A stretch of DNA of 30,484 nt from Actinomycetes bacterium (lineage in GTDB: Bacteria > Actinomycetota > Acidimicrobiia > Acidimicrobiales > RAAP-2). Positions 6,374 through 16,655 of the stretch are shown here, piece after piece. Under the pieces are notes generated by a model, which ran no database searches, was not told the DNA's origin, and saw only the letters and a list, made by a program, of their open reading frames with translations. The number at the start of each line of letters is the position of its first letter. The stretch's first letter is position 1. The position numbers were made by a program, and so were the translations under genes. Location of the stretch: contig JAJXTB010000017.1 in the NCBI GenBank assembly GCA_021784205.1, forward strand, positions 1 through 30,484, read 5' to 3'.

Positions 6374-6589
6374 TCAGGCCGCGAGCGGCTCCATGTCAGT
6401 GTCGGCGTCGGCGTCGGCGTCGTCAAGCGTCGCGCGAGACTCTCCTGCGAAGTCCGCCCGGATCGATACTTTTGGGCTCGTGGACCAGTGATCGTCTGGG
6501 TGGGGCTTCGCCAGCGCCACGGTGGCGATACCGAGCATCGCCGAGCCCACCGTACGAGTTGTGGCTTGCGCGAGGGAAGACAACTTCAT
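6374..6589 (-). CDS. small secreted-type acidic protein, 71 aa, unknown
   Basis: The family is not recognised. The protein begins MKLSSLAQATTRTVGSAMLGIATVALAKP, which has one basic residue, a 12-15 residue hydrophobic stretch and an A-L-A-K end resembling a signal peptide or membrane anchor. The rest is hydrophilic and ends with an Asp-Ala repeat (DDADADADTD) encoded by GTCGGC repeats. The call as a real gene rests on TAGGCT placed exactly 6 nt before the ATG with GGAGCC between. This is the same arrangement, and the same hexamer, as ispH and the DUF512 gene. It is divergent from the sedolisin and co-oriented with the K+ channel gene, 52 bp upstream of it. Alternatively it could be a chance ORF. 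Confidence 0.5.
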   Translation of the reverse strand: MKLSSLAQATTRTVGSAMLGIATVALAKPHPDDHWSTSPKVSIRADFAGESRATLDDADADADTDMEPLAA

Positions 6590-6595
6590 GGCTCC

Positions 6596-6601
6596 AGCCT
6601 A
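6596..6601 (-). promoter_or_regulatory. -10 hexamer TAGGCT, leaderless start of 71-aa gene
   Basis: Minus strand TAGGCT, GGAGCC, ATG. The same hexamer and a GG-starting spacer occur before ispH and the DUF512 gene. Confidence 0.5.
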
Positions 6602-6632
6602 AATGTGCGGGGGACAAGGTCGTACGTCCGAT

Positions 6633-6684
6633 CTCGCGGTCGCGAGGGAGCATCAGGGCCGCAACCCGCGAGTCGAACGACTCG
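6633..6684. promoter_or_regulatory. two dyads upstream of the sedolisin gene, possible operators
   Basis: CTCGCG-GT-CGCGAG (6633-6646) and CGAGTCG-AA-CGACTCG (6669-6684) are perfect dyads with 2-nt centres in the 153-bp gap between the divergent 71-aa gene and the sedolisin. Two sites with a similar CGAGTCG/CTCGCG flavour could serve one regulator. No T-tract follows, so terminators are unlikely. Confidence 0.3.
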
Positions 6685-6742
6685 GCGGGACGATCATAAG
6701 GTGATGTCGAGTTGACAAGCGCACCACAGACGGGGAGGAATC

Positions 6743-8140
6743 ATGTTTGGATTACGTAGACGAGGTTGGCTGTCAGTCGTCGGAGCGGGAGTGTCGGTAC
6801 TCGCCTCCGCGGCGTTCACGGGCGGTGTGGGTGGTGCGAGCACGAGTTCGTCCACGATCACCTATACCGTTCACCCAATTGCGGTCCAAGCGACCTCGAG
6901 CACGTCGGTGGCTGCGTTGACGCCGGGCTACTGCGTGGCGACCTTCGGCTTGGCTTGCTACACGCCCCAGGTCTTTCACACCGCGTATCAGATCCCTTGG
7001 ACGATCGATGGCCAAGCGGCGGGCACAGGCCAGTCAATCGCGATCATCGATGCCTACGGCAGCCCGACAGTCCAAAGTGACCTGAACACCTTTGACACGG
7101 CCTTCGGCCTGCCGCCGACGACCGTGAATATCTATTACCCGGGCGGCTCGCCCTCGGTTAACCCTCTCAAGAATGCGACCCAGGCTGGCTGGGCGGAGGA
7201 GACGAGCCTTGACGTGCAAACCGCGCACGCCTTGGCGCCGGGCGCCAAAATCAATCTGATTGTCGCCGCGTCGCCGGCGGGCAACGTGCTGAACAATGCG
7301 CTGAACTACGTCGTCACTAATCACATGGGTGACGTGATGTCGATGAGTTATGGGGCACCCGAGGCCGCCATCGCCGGTGGCGGGAACAACCTGCAGGTCA
7401 GTCAGGCCGACACGATCTTCCAGCGAGCGGCGGGCCAGGGCATGAGTGTCTTCGCCTCCGCGGGCGACAACGGTGGGTCGAACGGCTACGCCAGCGCGAA
7501 CGCTCTCTTCCCCGCCTCGGATCCATTCGTCACGTCCGTGGGTGGCACCGATCTCTTCGTCAAGGCCCTGTCGAGCAAGCACTCGACTAGCTACGCCTAC
7601 TCGAGCGAGTACACCTGGAACGACTCGGACCCAACGACCTGTCCCTTCGGCTGCACCTACGGCGTCTTCGGGGCCACGGGTGGCGCCCCGAGCTCGATCT
7701 TCGCGGCGCCGACCTACCAGCAGGGCGTCACGGGTCAGTCGATGCGCACGACCTCTGACGTCTCCTTCAACGCCTCGGTCTACACGGCGACGATGATCTA
7801 CCTTGGGTTCCTCGGGGAATCGAACGATGGCTTCTACTTCTTCGGAGGCACGAGCGAGTCGGCGCCGAGCTGGGCGGCGATCACCGCCGACCTCAACCAG
7901 GCGCGCGGGAGCGACTTGGGCCAGTTCAATCCGCGCCTTTACGCGATCGCCGGTACGTCTTCCTACGCGAAGGACTTCCACGATGTGACGGTGGGCAACG
8001 ATCAGCTGCCCTTCCCGACCGGAGCGGGTTTCGCCGCGGGACGTGGCTACGACATGCCGACGGGCCTGGGCACACCGATCGTGACCGGCCTGCTCGCCAC
8101 GTTCGCTCCTGGGGCGACGTATTCGCTCACTCAGCCGTAG
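6743..8140 (+). CDS. secreted sedolisin-family (S53) serine peptidase, prodomain absent
   Basis: A 465-residue secreted S53 peptidase. The signal peptide spans about residues 1-33 (basic RRR, hydrophobic core, A-x-A type end). The catalytic set is E153 and D157 (WAEETSLD), oxyanion D242 (SAGDNG) and nucleophile S371 (GGTSESAP). The C-terminal calcium site is indicated by FHDVTVGND (D414) and RGYDMPTGLG (D437). Sedolisins are acid-active carboxyl-serine proteases, usually made with an N-terminal chaperone prodomain of about 180-200 residues. Only about 55 residues separate signal and catalytic domain here. GGGGAGGA lies just before the ATG. It is monocistronic, ending in a strong terminator, and probably digests external protein in an acidic setting. 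Confidence 0.93.
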   Translation: MFGLRRRGWLSVVGAGVSVLASAAFTGGVGGASTSSSTITYTVHPIAVQATSSTSVAALTPGYCVATFGLACYTPQVFHTAYQIPWTIDGQAAGTGQSIAIIDAYGSPTVQSDLNTFDTAFGLPPTTVNIYYPGGSPSVNPLKNATQAGWAEETSLDVQTAHALAPGAKINLIVAASPAGNVLNNALNYVVTNHMGDVMSMSYGAPEAAIAGGGNNLQVSQADTIFQRAAGQGMSVFASAGDNGGSNGYASANALFPASDPFVTSVGGTDLFVKALSSKHSTSYAYSSEYTWNDSDPTTCPFGCTYGVFGATGGAPSSIFAAPTYQQGVTGQSMRTTSDVSFNASVYTATMIYLGFLGESNDGFYFFGGTSESAPSWAAITADLNQARGSDLGQFNPRLYAIAGTSSYAKDFHDVTVGNDQLPFPTGAGFAAGRGYDMPTGLGTPIVTGLLATFAPGATYSLTQP

Positions 8141-8143
8141 GGT

Positions 8144-8186
8144 GGCGCCCCGCTGACGCGTTAGCGCCAGCGGGGCGCCCTCTTTT
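8144..8186 (+). terminator. strong intrinsic terminator of the sedolisin gene
   Basis: GGCGCCCCGCTG (8144-8155) pairs perfectly over 12 bp with CAGCGGGGCGCC (8168-8179) around a 12-nt loop, followed by CTCTTTT. The loop contains the TAA stop of the convergent crotonase gene. The minus strand has no T-tract after the stem, so it is most effective for plus-strand transcripts. Confidence 0.85.
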
Positions 8187-8931
8187 CGAGGAAGGCGCGA
8201 ATCGATTCCTGGGAGTCGGGGATCAGGCTCGCCTGGGACATCACCTCGACGGCGACGTCGTAGGCGTCGCGTTGATTGAGGCCGATCTGTCGGTAGAAGG
8301 CGGCCTTACCGATGGCGCGTGACTCGACGCTGCCACGGGTGACCCGTGCCATGAACTCGTCGGTGGCCTGGTCGAGATCCACGTCGGCCACCACGGTATT
8401 GACGAGTCCCCACTGCGCGGCTGTATCGGCGCTGATCGCGTCACCGGTGAGGCCCATCTCGAGGGCGCGCTTGCGCGGAATCGCGCGTGCGACGGCGACG
8501 AGGGGCGTGGTGCAGAAGAGTCCACCGCGACCACCGGGCGTGGCGAAGCTCGCTCTCGACGACGCCACGGCGAGATCTGCGCTCGCCACCAGCTGACATC
8601 CCGCCCCGGTCGCGAGGGCGTGCACCTTGGCGACGACCGGCTGAGGGATCTCCTGGATCGTCTCCATCATCTTCGTACAGCGCGAGAACAAGTGGCGCAC
8701 GTTCTCGATGTCGGCATCGAGCATCTCGGAAAAGTCGTGCCCAGTGCACCAGACCGGCCCGGCGGCCGCGAGGATGACGCCTAGTGCGTCGCTCTCACTC
8801 GCGAGGTTGAGAGCGGCGATGACTTCTTCGATCATGGCGAGGGTGAGCGCGTTGCGCCGCTCGGGCCGATTGAGAGTGATCGTGATTGTCGCGTCGCGAC
8901 GTTCGTATCGGATGTTCGTGAAAGTGGCCAC
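8161..8931 (-). CDS. enoyl-CoA hydratase/isomerase family protein, ECHDC3-like
   Basis: A 256-residue crotonase-fold protein. The CoA/oxyanion-hole segments are VWCTGHDFSEM (60-70) and ALATGAGCQLVASADLAVA (105-123). The C-terminus (KAAFYRQI...AFLEKRAPRW) resembles the ECHDC3 subgroup. Of the two catalytic glutamates of true hydratases, the second is present as E158 (RALEM). The first, expected in the TPGGRGGLF segment near residue 134, is replaced by Gly. Ordinary 2-enoyl-CoA hydration is therefore doubtful, and an isomerase, thioesterase or other CoA role is possible. The start is GTG at 8931 with AGGAGG about 11 nt upstream. It is divergent from the propionyl-CoA synthetase gene, a fitting acyl-CoA neighbour. 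Confidence 0.88.
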   Translation of the reverse strand: MATFTNIRYERRDATITITLNRPERRNALTLAMIEEVIAALNLASESDALGVILAAAGPVWCTGHDFSEMLDADIENVRHLFSRCTKMMETIQEIPQPVVAKVHALATGAGCQLVASADLAVASSRASFATPGGRGGLFCTTPLVAVARAIPRKRALEMGLTGDAISADTAAQWGLVNTVVADVDLDQATDEFMARVTRGSVESRAIGKAAFYRQIGLNQRDAYDVAVEVMSQASLIPDSQESIRAFLEKRAPRWR

Positions 8932-9189
8932 GGTGTCGACGTCCTCCTCTCAAATGGATCGTAGGCCACGGTGCGGTCGCGTCGAAGTCGAGCCTTTGTT
9001 GCGTCCATCTCATTGGTGGCGCATCGAGAAGAGAAGGACCCGAAGAGCGCGGTCGGCGCGAGCGGGTCGGCCGGGCAGGATCCTGGCCCGCTCCACGAGG
9101 GACTTTGGGCCCACCGCGACGCGTCCGCGCCCTCGGATACGCGCTCTAGAGTGCGAAACAGCACCGACGGTGCGAAGGGGGTGGAAGCG

Positions 9190-11070
9190 ATGGGCGCCTA
9201 CCGCGACGCGTGGCAACGCAGCGTTGAGAATCCGACGGCCTTTTGGGGCGAAGCGGCCGAACTGATCAGCTGGTACGAGAAGCCGAGTGTCATTCTCGAT
9301 GACTCGGCCGCGCCGCGTTACAGCTGGTTCGCCGACGGCGTGATGAACACCTGCTACAACGCGATCGACCGACACGTCGAGTCCGGTCGAGCAGACCAAC
9401 TGGCTCTCGTCTACGACAGCCCGGTCACCGGCGTGATCCGGCGTCTGACCTACGCCGAACTCTTGCACGACGTGTCTCATTTCGCGGGCGTCCTGCGCGG
9501 ACTCGGCGTGAACAAGGGCGACCGGGTCGTCATCTACATGCCGATGATCCCCGAGGCGGTCGTCGCGATGCTCGCCTGCGCACGCCTTGGCGCGATTCAC
9601 TCGGTCGTCTTTGGGGGCTTCGCCGCCCACGAGCTCGCCCAGCGCATTGACGACGCTCAGCCCACGGTGGTCGTGACGGCCTCGTGCGGCATCGAGGTCA
9701 ACCGTGTCATCTCCTACAAGCCGCTGCTTGACGCCGCATTGGAGGAGGCTACGCACCCGGTGGCGCACTGTGTCATCGTCCAGCGTCCCGAAGAGACGGC
9801 GACGTTGGTGCAAGGACGTGACGTGGCCTGGTCCGAGGCCATGTCCGCGGCGAGCGCGGTGGACTGCGTACCCGTCGCCGCGACCGATCCGCTGTACATC
9901 CTCTACACCTCGGGATCGACCGGACGGCCCAAGGGCGTGGTGCGTGACAACGGCGGCCACGCGGTGGCGCTGCGCTGGAGTCTGCCCAACATCTATGACA
10001 CTCACCCGGGCCAGGTCTTCTGGGCCGCCTCTGACGTGGGATGGGTTGTCGGGCACAGCTACATCGTCTACGCGCCTCTCCTGACGGGTGCGACGACCAT
10101 CCTCTATGAGGGCAAGCCGGTCGGCACGCCCGACGCCGGGGCGTACTGGCGCGTCATCGCCGAACACGGCGTGCGCACGCTCTTCACCGCGCCCACCGGG
10201 TTCCGTGCGGTCAAGCGAGAGGACCCGACGGGCTCTTTCGTCTCGCGCTACGACCTCTCGGAGTTCAAGTATCTCTTTCTCGCGGGCGAGCGCCTCGACC
10301 CGGAGACCTTCACCTGGGCGAGTGACCTGTTGAAGGTGCCGGTCACCGATCACTGGTGGCAGACCGAGACCGGTTGGCCGATCGCCGCGAACCTGATGGG
10401 ACTGGAACCGATGCCCGCCAAGGCCGGTTCAGCGACGATGCCGGTTCCCGGCTTTGACGTGCGGATCTTCGACGAGGCCGGCGTTGAGGTTCCCGCGGGC
10501 ACCGAGGGCCTGATACTGGTTAAGACGCCCCTGCCGCCCGGCTGCATGACCGGCGTGTGGGGCGATGACTCCAAGTTTGAGGAGATCTACCTCTCCCAGA
10601 ACCCGGGTTACTACCTGACCGGTGACGGTGGCCACTTCGACACCGACGGCTACCTGTTCGTGATGGGACGAGTGGACGACGTCATCAACGTGGCCGGCCA
10701 CCGGCTTTCGACGGGAGAGATCGAGGAGATCATCGCGGGCCACCCCGACGTCGCCGAATGCGCGGTCATCGGCGTGGCGGACGAACTCAAGGGCCAGATT
10801 CCGAGGGCTCTCGTAGTTCTCAAGGCGGGCGTTACGCGCGATCACGCGACGATCGAGTCCGAGCTGGTCGAGCGGGTTCGCGGTCAGTTGGGGGCGGTAG
10901 CGAGCCTGCGCCAGGTCAACGTCGTGGACGCTCTGCCCAAGACGCGCTCGGGCAAGATCTTGCGCAAGTCGATGCGAGCCATTGCCGACGGCGTCGAGAT
11001 GGCGGTGCCGTCGACGATCGACAACCCGGCGACCCTCGAGAATCTCCGCCCGGTGCTGCGTCCGAACTGA
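9190..11070 (+). CDS. prpE: propionyl-CoA synthetase (AMP-forming acyl-CoA ligase)
   Basis: A 626-residue ANL-superfamily enzyme that activates propionate (or acetate) with ATP and CoA through an acyl-adenylate. It has the ACS N-terminal cap (YRDAWQRSVENPTAFWGEAA), the ATP loop YTSGSTGRPKG, the RDNGGHAVAL and APTGFRAVKREDP segments typical of PrpE, WWQTETGW, YLTGDGG, and the hinge GRVDDVINVAGHRLSTGEIEE. The adenylating lysine is K589 (TRSGKILRK). The ATG at 9190 has GAAGGGGG upstream; the frame is open back to 8971 but that extension has no homology. It would feed propionyl-CoA metabolism; no methylcitrate or methylmalonyl genes are in the window. Acetate as main substrate cannot be excluded. 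Confidence 0.9.
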   Translation: MGAYRDAWQRSVENPTAFWGEAAELISWYEKPSVILDDSAAPRYSWFADGVMNTCYNAIDRHVESGRADQLALVYDSPVTGVIRRLTYAELLHDVSHFAGVLRGLGVNKGDRVVIYMPMIPEAVVAMLACARLGAIHSVVFGGFAAHELAQRIDDAQPTVVVTASCGIEVNRVISYKPLLDAALEEATHPVAHCVIVQRPEETATLVQGRDVAWSEAMSAASAVDCVPVAATDPLYILYTSGSTGRPKGVVRDNGGHAVALRWSLPNIYDTHPGQVFWAASDVGWVVGHSYIVYAPLLTGATTILYEGKPVGTPDAGAYWRVIAEHGVRTLFTAPTGFRAVKREDPTGSFVSRYDLSEFKYLFLAGERLDPETFTWASDLLKVPVTDHWWQTETGWPIAANLMGLEPMPAKAGSATMPVPGFDVRIFDEAGVEVPAGTEGLILVKTPLPPGCMTGVWGDDSKFEEIYLSQNPGYYLTGDGGHFDTDGYLFVMGRVDDVINVAGHRLSTGEIEEIIAGHPDVAECAVIGVADELKGQIPRALVVLKAGVTRDHATIESELVERVRGQLGAVASLRQVNVVDALPKTRSGKILRKSMRAIADGVEMAVPSTIDNPATLENLRPVLRPN

Positions 11071-11094
11071 TCCCGGGGGGTCGCCACGGGATCA
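11068..11094 (+). terminator. hairpin after prpE
   Basis: TGATCCCG (11068-11075) and CGGGATCA (11087-11094) are perfect 8-bp arms with an 11-nt loop; the left arm contains the prpE stop. No T-tract follows, so termination is uncertain and read-through into nadK is possible. Confidence 0.4.
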
Positions 11095-11106
11095 CTACGA
11101 TGGCCC

Positions 11107-11114
11107 GGAGGAGG
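11107..11114 (+). promoter_or_regulatory. Shine-Dalgarno deciding the nadK start
   Basis: GGAGGAGG ends 3 nt before the GTG at 11118. An in-frame ATG at 11100 lies upstream of this site and lacks a ribosome site of its own, so GTG is preferred. Confidence 0.65.
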
Positions 11115-11117
11115 AAC

Positions 11118-11927
11118 GTGGCGAGGCTGCTGTTTACCGCATTTAGCAATCGAGAAGACGCGGTCGCCCTCGCACGAGAGGTCGGCGAGCGCCTCGGCAA
11201 CGAGGGCCTCGAGAACCAGACGTACTTCCTCGACGCCCCTGATCCTCCCGACCTGGACGAGAACGATCTGGTGATCAGCCTGGGTGGCGACGGCACGTTC
11301 CTGCGCGCCGCGCGCCTAGCCCATCGATTCGGAGCGCGCGTCCTGGCTGTCAACCTGGGACGACTTGGCTTCTTACTCAATGTCCCGCCCGAGGAGTTGG
11401 TCGATGACATCAAGCACTCGCTGCGCCACAACCACGTGGTTGAACGCCTGGCGCTCTCCATCTCGCACCCGGGAGGGCACCTGGACGACTTCGCGCTGAA
11501 CGAGGTGGTCCTCGAGCGGGCCCACGCCGGCAGCATGGTCCGAGTGAAGAGTTTCGTCGGTGACGACGAATACCTCACTTACTCTGCCGACGGAGTCATG
11601 GTCGCGACTCCCACGGGTAGTACGGGCTACAACTTCTCCGCCGGAGGGCCCGTCGTCGAAGCCACTCTGAAGGTCATGATGCTCACGCCGATCGCTCCGC
11701 ACTTCACGATTGATCGCACCATCGTCGTCGATGGCGACAAAGTCGTCCGCCTGGTCGCGCAGAACAAGCCAGCCGAGATCGTCGCCGACGGGCGCTCCAT
11801 CGGCACGCTGGCGCCGGGCGAATCCATCGAGGTCTCCAAGAGTCCGACGCCGGTGCGCGTCGTGGCGACACGCAGTTTCGAGCTGGGCTTTCGCCTGCGC
11901 GAGAGCCTGCGAGAGGGACATGCCTAG
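11118..11927 (+). CDS. nadK: NAD kinase
   Basis: A 269-residue ATP (or polyphosphate)-dependent NAD kinase, the only route to NADP. The substrate motif is GGDGTFLRAA, followed by [15 protein letters not shown], the NE motif in FALNEVVLERA, and PTGSTGYNFSAGGPVV, which closes the active site. The GTG start gives MARLLFTAFSNREDAV, the normal NadK opening strand. The last 8 bp overlap the start of recN, and the nadK-recN pair is conserved in Actinobacteria. The protein is cytosolic. The 18-nt longer ATG alternative adds only six residues. Confidence 0.95.
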   Translation: MARLLFTAFSNREDAVALAREVGERLGNEGLENQTYFLDAPDPPDLDENDLVISLGGDGTFLRAARLAHRFGARVLAVNLGRLGFLLNVPPEELVDDIKHSLRHNHVVERLALSISHPGGHLDDFALNEVVLERAHAGSMVRVKSFVGDDEYLTYSADGVMVATPTGSTGYNFSAGGPVVEATLKVMMLTPIAPHFTIDRTIVVDGDKVVRLVAQNKPAEIVADGRSIGTLAPGESIEVSKSPTPVRVVATRSFELGFRLRESLREGHA

Positions 11928-13500
11928 CGCACGCCTCATCGAGCTCTACGCCCACGGACTCGGGGTGATCGATGACGCGCGCATCGAGTTCGGGCCGGGG
12001 TTCAACGTCCTTACGGGGGAGACGGGAGCGGGCAAGACCCTCATGCTGGGTGCGCTGATGCTCTGTCTCGGCGAGGACGTGGCGGCTCGCCACGGCGCAC
12101 GCAACGACCTGCGGGCCGCTGCCCTCTTCAGCGACCTGTCCGGCCACGAGTTGGTGCTGGCGCGCGAGGCCACGTCCTCGGGTCGACTGCGCAGCTCGGT
12201 CAACGCTTCGCCCTCGAGCGCCGAGGCCCTCCGCGCGCTCGGACGTTCACTGGTCGTGATCCACGGCCAGCACGACTCGCTGCGCCTGCGCAGCCGCTCC
12301 GAAGTGCGGTCGCTGCTCGACGCCAGCGCCGGGATTTCCACTGAGGAGTTGGAAGAAGCGCGTTCGCACCTTCGCGCGGCGCACGAGGAGCTCGCCAGTC
12401 TCGGAGGCAGTGACGCTGAACGCGAGCGTGAGATCGACTTCTTGGACTTCCAGCTGCGAGAGCTCGACGAGGCGCGGATCTCCTCGCCGACCGAATTGGC
12501 CGATGCCCTGGCCGAACTCGAGCGTCTCAGTAGCCTGCGTGATGGCCAGGCCGCGCTGCAGGGGGTGGTCGAGAGCCTCGACGACGGCCCGGCCAGTGCA
12601 CTGGGCCAGCTGGCTGGCGCGGTGGCGGCCATTCCAGGCGATGCGGTCTACGAGTCTGCGCGCGTGGCGATGCGCGACGCCCTCGCAAGAGCTCGCGAGG
12701 CGCTCAGCGACCTGGCTGGCCTATGCGATCCGGACCTGGTCGACCAGGCGCGCTTCTACAAGATCGAGAACCGGGTGGGGGTGCTGAGTACCCTCGCGCG
12801 AAAGTACGGCACGCTCGACGAGGCACTCGCCTCCCGGGAGCGATTCGCAGCACGCCGGGACGAGCTGCGAGGGGCCGCGATCCGGCGCGACGAGTTGTCT
12901 TCCCTGATTGAAGGGCTGAAACAGCGCGAGGCCGCCGAGTGCGCCCGCCTGCTCGGCGCGCGCCGCGCGGCAGCGCGGGCTCTGGAGAGCGCCCTGGCCG
13001 CTCAGTTGCCCCGCGTGGCGCTCGCCGGTGCCAGCCTGCGCGTCACGGTTGATGGCGTCGACGGCGGTGACGTCGACCTGCTCTTTCGCGCCGGAGTGGG
13101 TCAGGCGGAGGGCTCGGTGTCGGGAGTAGCGAGCGGCGGTGAGCTGAGCCGAGTTCTCCTGGCGATCGCCCTTGAGACGGTGGGCGACGACGCGGTGGCG
13201 GTCTTCGACGAGGTCGACGCGGGCCTCGGTGGCCAGGTGGCCCAGCAGATCGGCGAGTGTCTCGCCGAACTCGGCACGCGACAACAGGTCCTCGCGGTGA
13301 CGCACCTGGCCACGGTCGCCGCCCGCGCCCAGCACCACTTTGTGGTCGAGAAGTCGGTTCTCGAAGGCCGCACCAGCACGGTGGTGCGCGAGGTGACCGG
13401 CGAGGCCCGCGTGGGCGAAATCGCCCGGATGCTGGCCGGTGACTCCGACGCCGCCGAATCCCGCGCGCTCGCGACCCGATTGCTCGAAACATCTTTGTAA
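11920..13500 (+). CDS. recN: DNA repair protein RecN
   Basis: A 526-residue SMC-like ATPase acting in double-strand-break repair by recombination. Walker A is GETGAGKT near residues 35-42, the ABC signature is VASGGELSRVLLAIAL and Walker B is VAVFDEVDAGLGG, with charged coiled-coil segments rich in E/R/A between about 150 and 370. The total is slightly shorter than E. coli RecN (about 550), mainly in the coil. The ATG at 11920 lies inside the end of nadK (ATGCCTAG overlap), so the two are translationally coupled. In mycobacteria steA and mctB follow recN; here pyrG follows directly after 49 bp. Confidence 0.96.
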   Translation: MPSARLIELYAHGLGVIDDARIEFGPGFNVLTGETGAGKTLMLGALMLCLGEDVAARHGARNDLRAAALFSDLSGHELVLAREATSSGRLRSSVNASPSSAEALRALGRSLVVIHGQHDSLRLRSRSEVRSLLDASAGISTEELEEARSHLRAAHEELASLGGSDAEREREIDFLDFQLRELDEARISSPTELADALAELERLSSLRDGQAALQGVVESLDDGPASALGQLAGAVAAIPGDAVYESARVAMRDALARAREALSDLAGLCDPDLVDQARFYKIENRVGVLSTLARKYGTLDEALASRERFAARRDELRGAAIRRDELSSLIEGLKQREAAECARLLGARRAAARALESALAAQLPRVALAGASLRVTVDGVDGGDVDLLFRAGVGQAEGSVSGVASGGELSRVLLAIALETVGDDAVAVFDEVDAGLGGQVAQQIGECLAELGTRQQVLAVTHLATVAARAQHHFVVEKSVLEGRTSTVVREVTGEARVGEIARMLAGDSDAAESRALATRLLETSL

Positions 13501-13534
13501 CAGCGTTAAACGTCCGACGCGTCAGAGCGCCTGA

Positions 13535-15751
<2,217 letters not shown>

Positions 15752-15759
<8 letters not shown>

Positions 15760-16651
15760 CGACGAGCGCTTGCTGGGCGAGTACGTCCACTGGATGAGCG
15801 TCGAGAAGGGCCGTGCCATCGCCACTCTGGCGGCGTATCGCGGCGACGGTGAGGCGTTCCTCGCGTGGTTGAGCAACGAGTCCCTGCACCTGGCTGAGGT
15901 CACCGAGGACGACGTGGAGCGCTACCTCGGCCAGTTGCGCGAAACGCGAGCGGCCAGCTCGTCGGCGCGCGCGACGTCGTCCCTACGCGGATGGTTCGCC
16001 TTCCTCGTCGAGGAGGGCCATCTCGAGCACGATCCGACCTCGCGGGTTCGCAGCGCCCGCCGCGGCCGACGACTGCCCAAGCCCCTTGCTGAGGAGGAGA
16101 TCACCAGCCTGCTGGATGCCTTGGCGAGCGAGACGGCGATCGACAAGCGCGACCGGGCGCTGCTCGAGCTGCTCTATGGCACCGGTGTGCGGGTCTCGGA
16201 GGCCACGGGTGTGACCCTCAGTGACCTCGACTTCGACGAGAAACTGATCCGGGTGACAGGAAAGGGCTCTAGACAGCGCCTCGTACCCATGGGCTCGGTG
16301 CTGGAAGCGGCCCTGCGCGACTATCTCGCCCCTGGGGGGCGTACAGAACTGCGCCCGCGTGCCACCACCCGGCTCTTTCTCAACGCCCGCGGCGGCCCGC
16401 TCTCGCGCCAGGGCGTGGGCCTCGTGGTCGAGCGCCACGCCCTGGCCGCTGGCATCGAACGCTCACGCATCAGTGCGCACGTCTTTCGCCACAGTTGCGC
16501 CACGCATATGCTGGCCCACGGCGCCGACATTAGAGTGGTCCAAGAGCTGCTGGGCCACGCATCCATCGCCACCACCCAGCTCTACACCGCGGTGTCGGTG
16601 GCGTCGTTGCAACGAGAGTACGAGAACGCGCATCCGCGCGCCCACGAGTGA
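15752..16651 (+). CDS. xerD: tyrosine site-specific recombinase XerD
   Basis: A 299-residue Xer recombinase that resolves chromosome dimers at dif with its partner XerC. An N-terminal SAM-like core-binding domain (residues 5-92) precedes the catalytic domain with the complete set R147, K171, H243, R246, H269 and Y278 (RHSCATHML, LLGHASIATTQLYTAV). The TTG at 15752 is chosen because it gives the usual XerD N-terminus and overlaps the NUDIX stop by 8 bp, consistent with coupling; the next in-frame ATG at 15795 would cut into the first helix. Its position next to scpAB, as in other Actinobacteria, fits a housekeeping XerD and not a phage integrase. Confidence 0.93.
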
Positions 16652-16655
16652 GGTT

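Noticed and set aside
6408..6422. GTCGGC tandem repeats as a mini-satellite
   Set aside because: Only about three units; they encode the Asp-Ala tail of the 71-aa ORF and show no larger array.
6712..6717. TTGACA as -35 box of the sedolisin promoter
   Set aside because: A 17-bp spacer would put the -10 box on the Shine-Dalgarno at about 6735 (AGGAAT), which is not credible.
7034..7981. 315-aa minus-strand ORF opposite the sedolisin
   Set aside because: Arg/Gly-rich shadow with no recognisable domain; the S53 catalytic residues are all on the plus strand.
9010..10353. 447-aa ORF on the minus strand opposite prpE
   Set aside because: It is low-complexity R/G/H/V-rich shadow translation; the plus strand carries a full set of acyl-CoA synthetase motifs.
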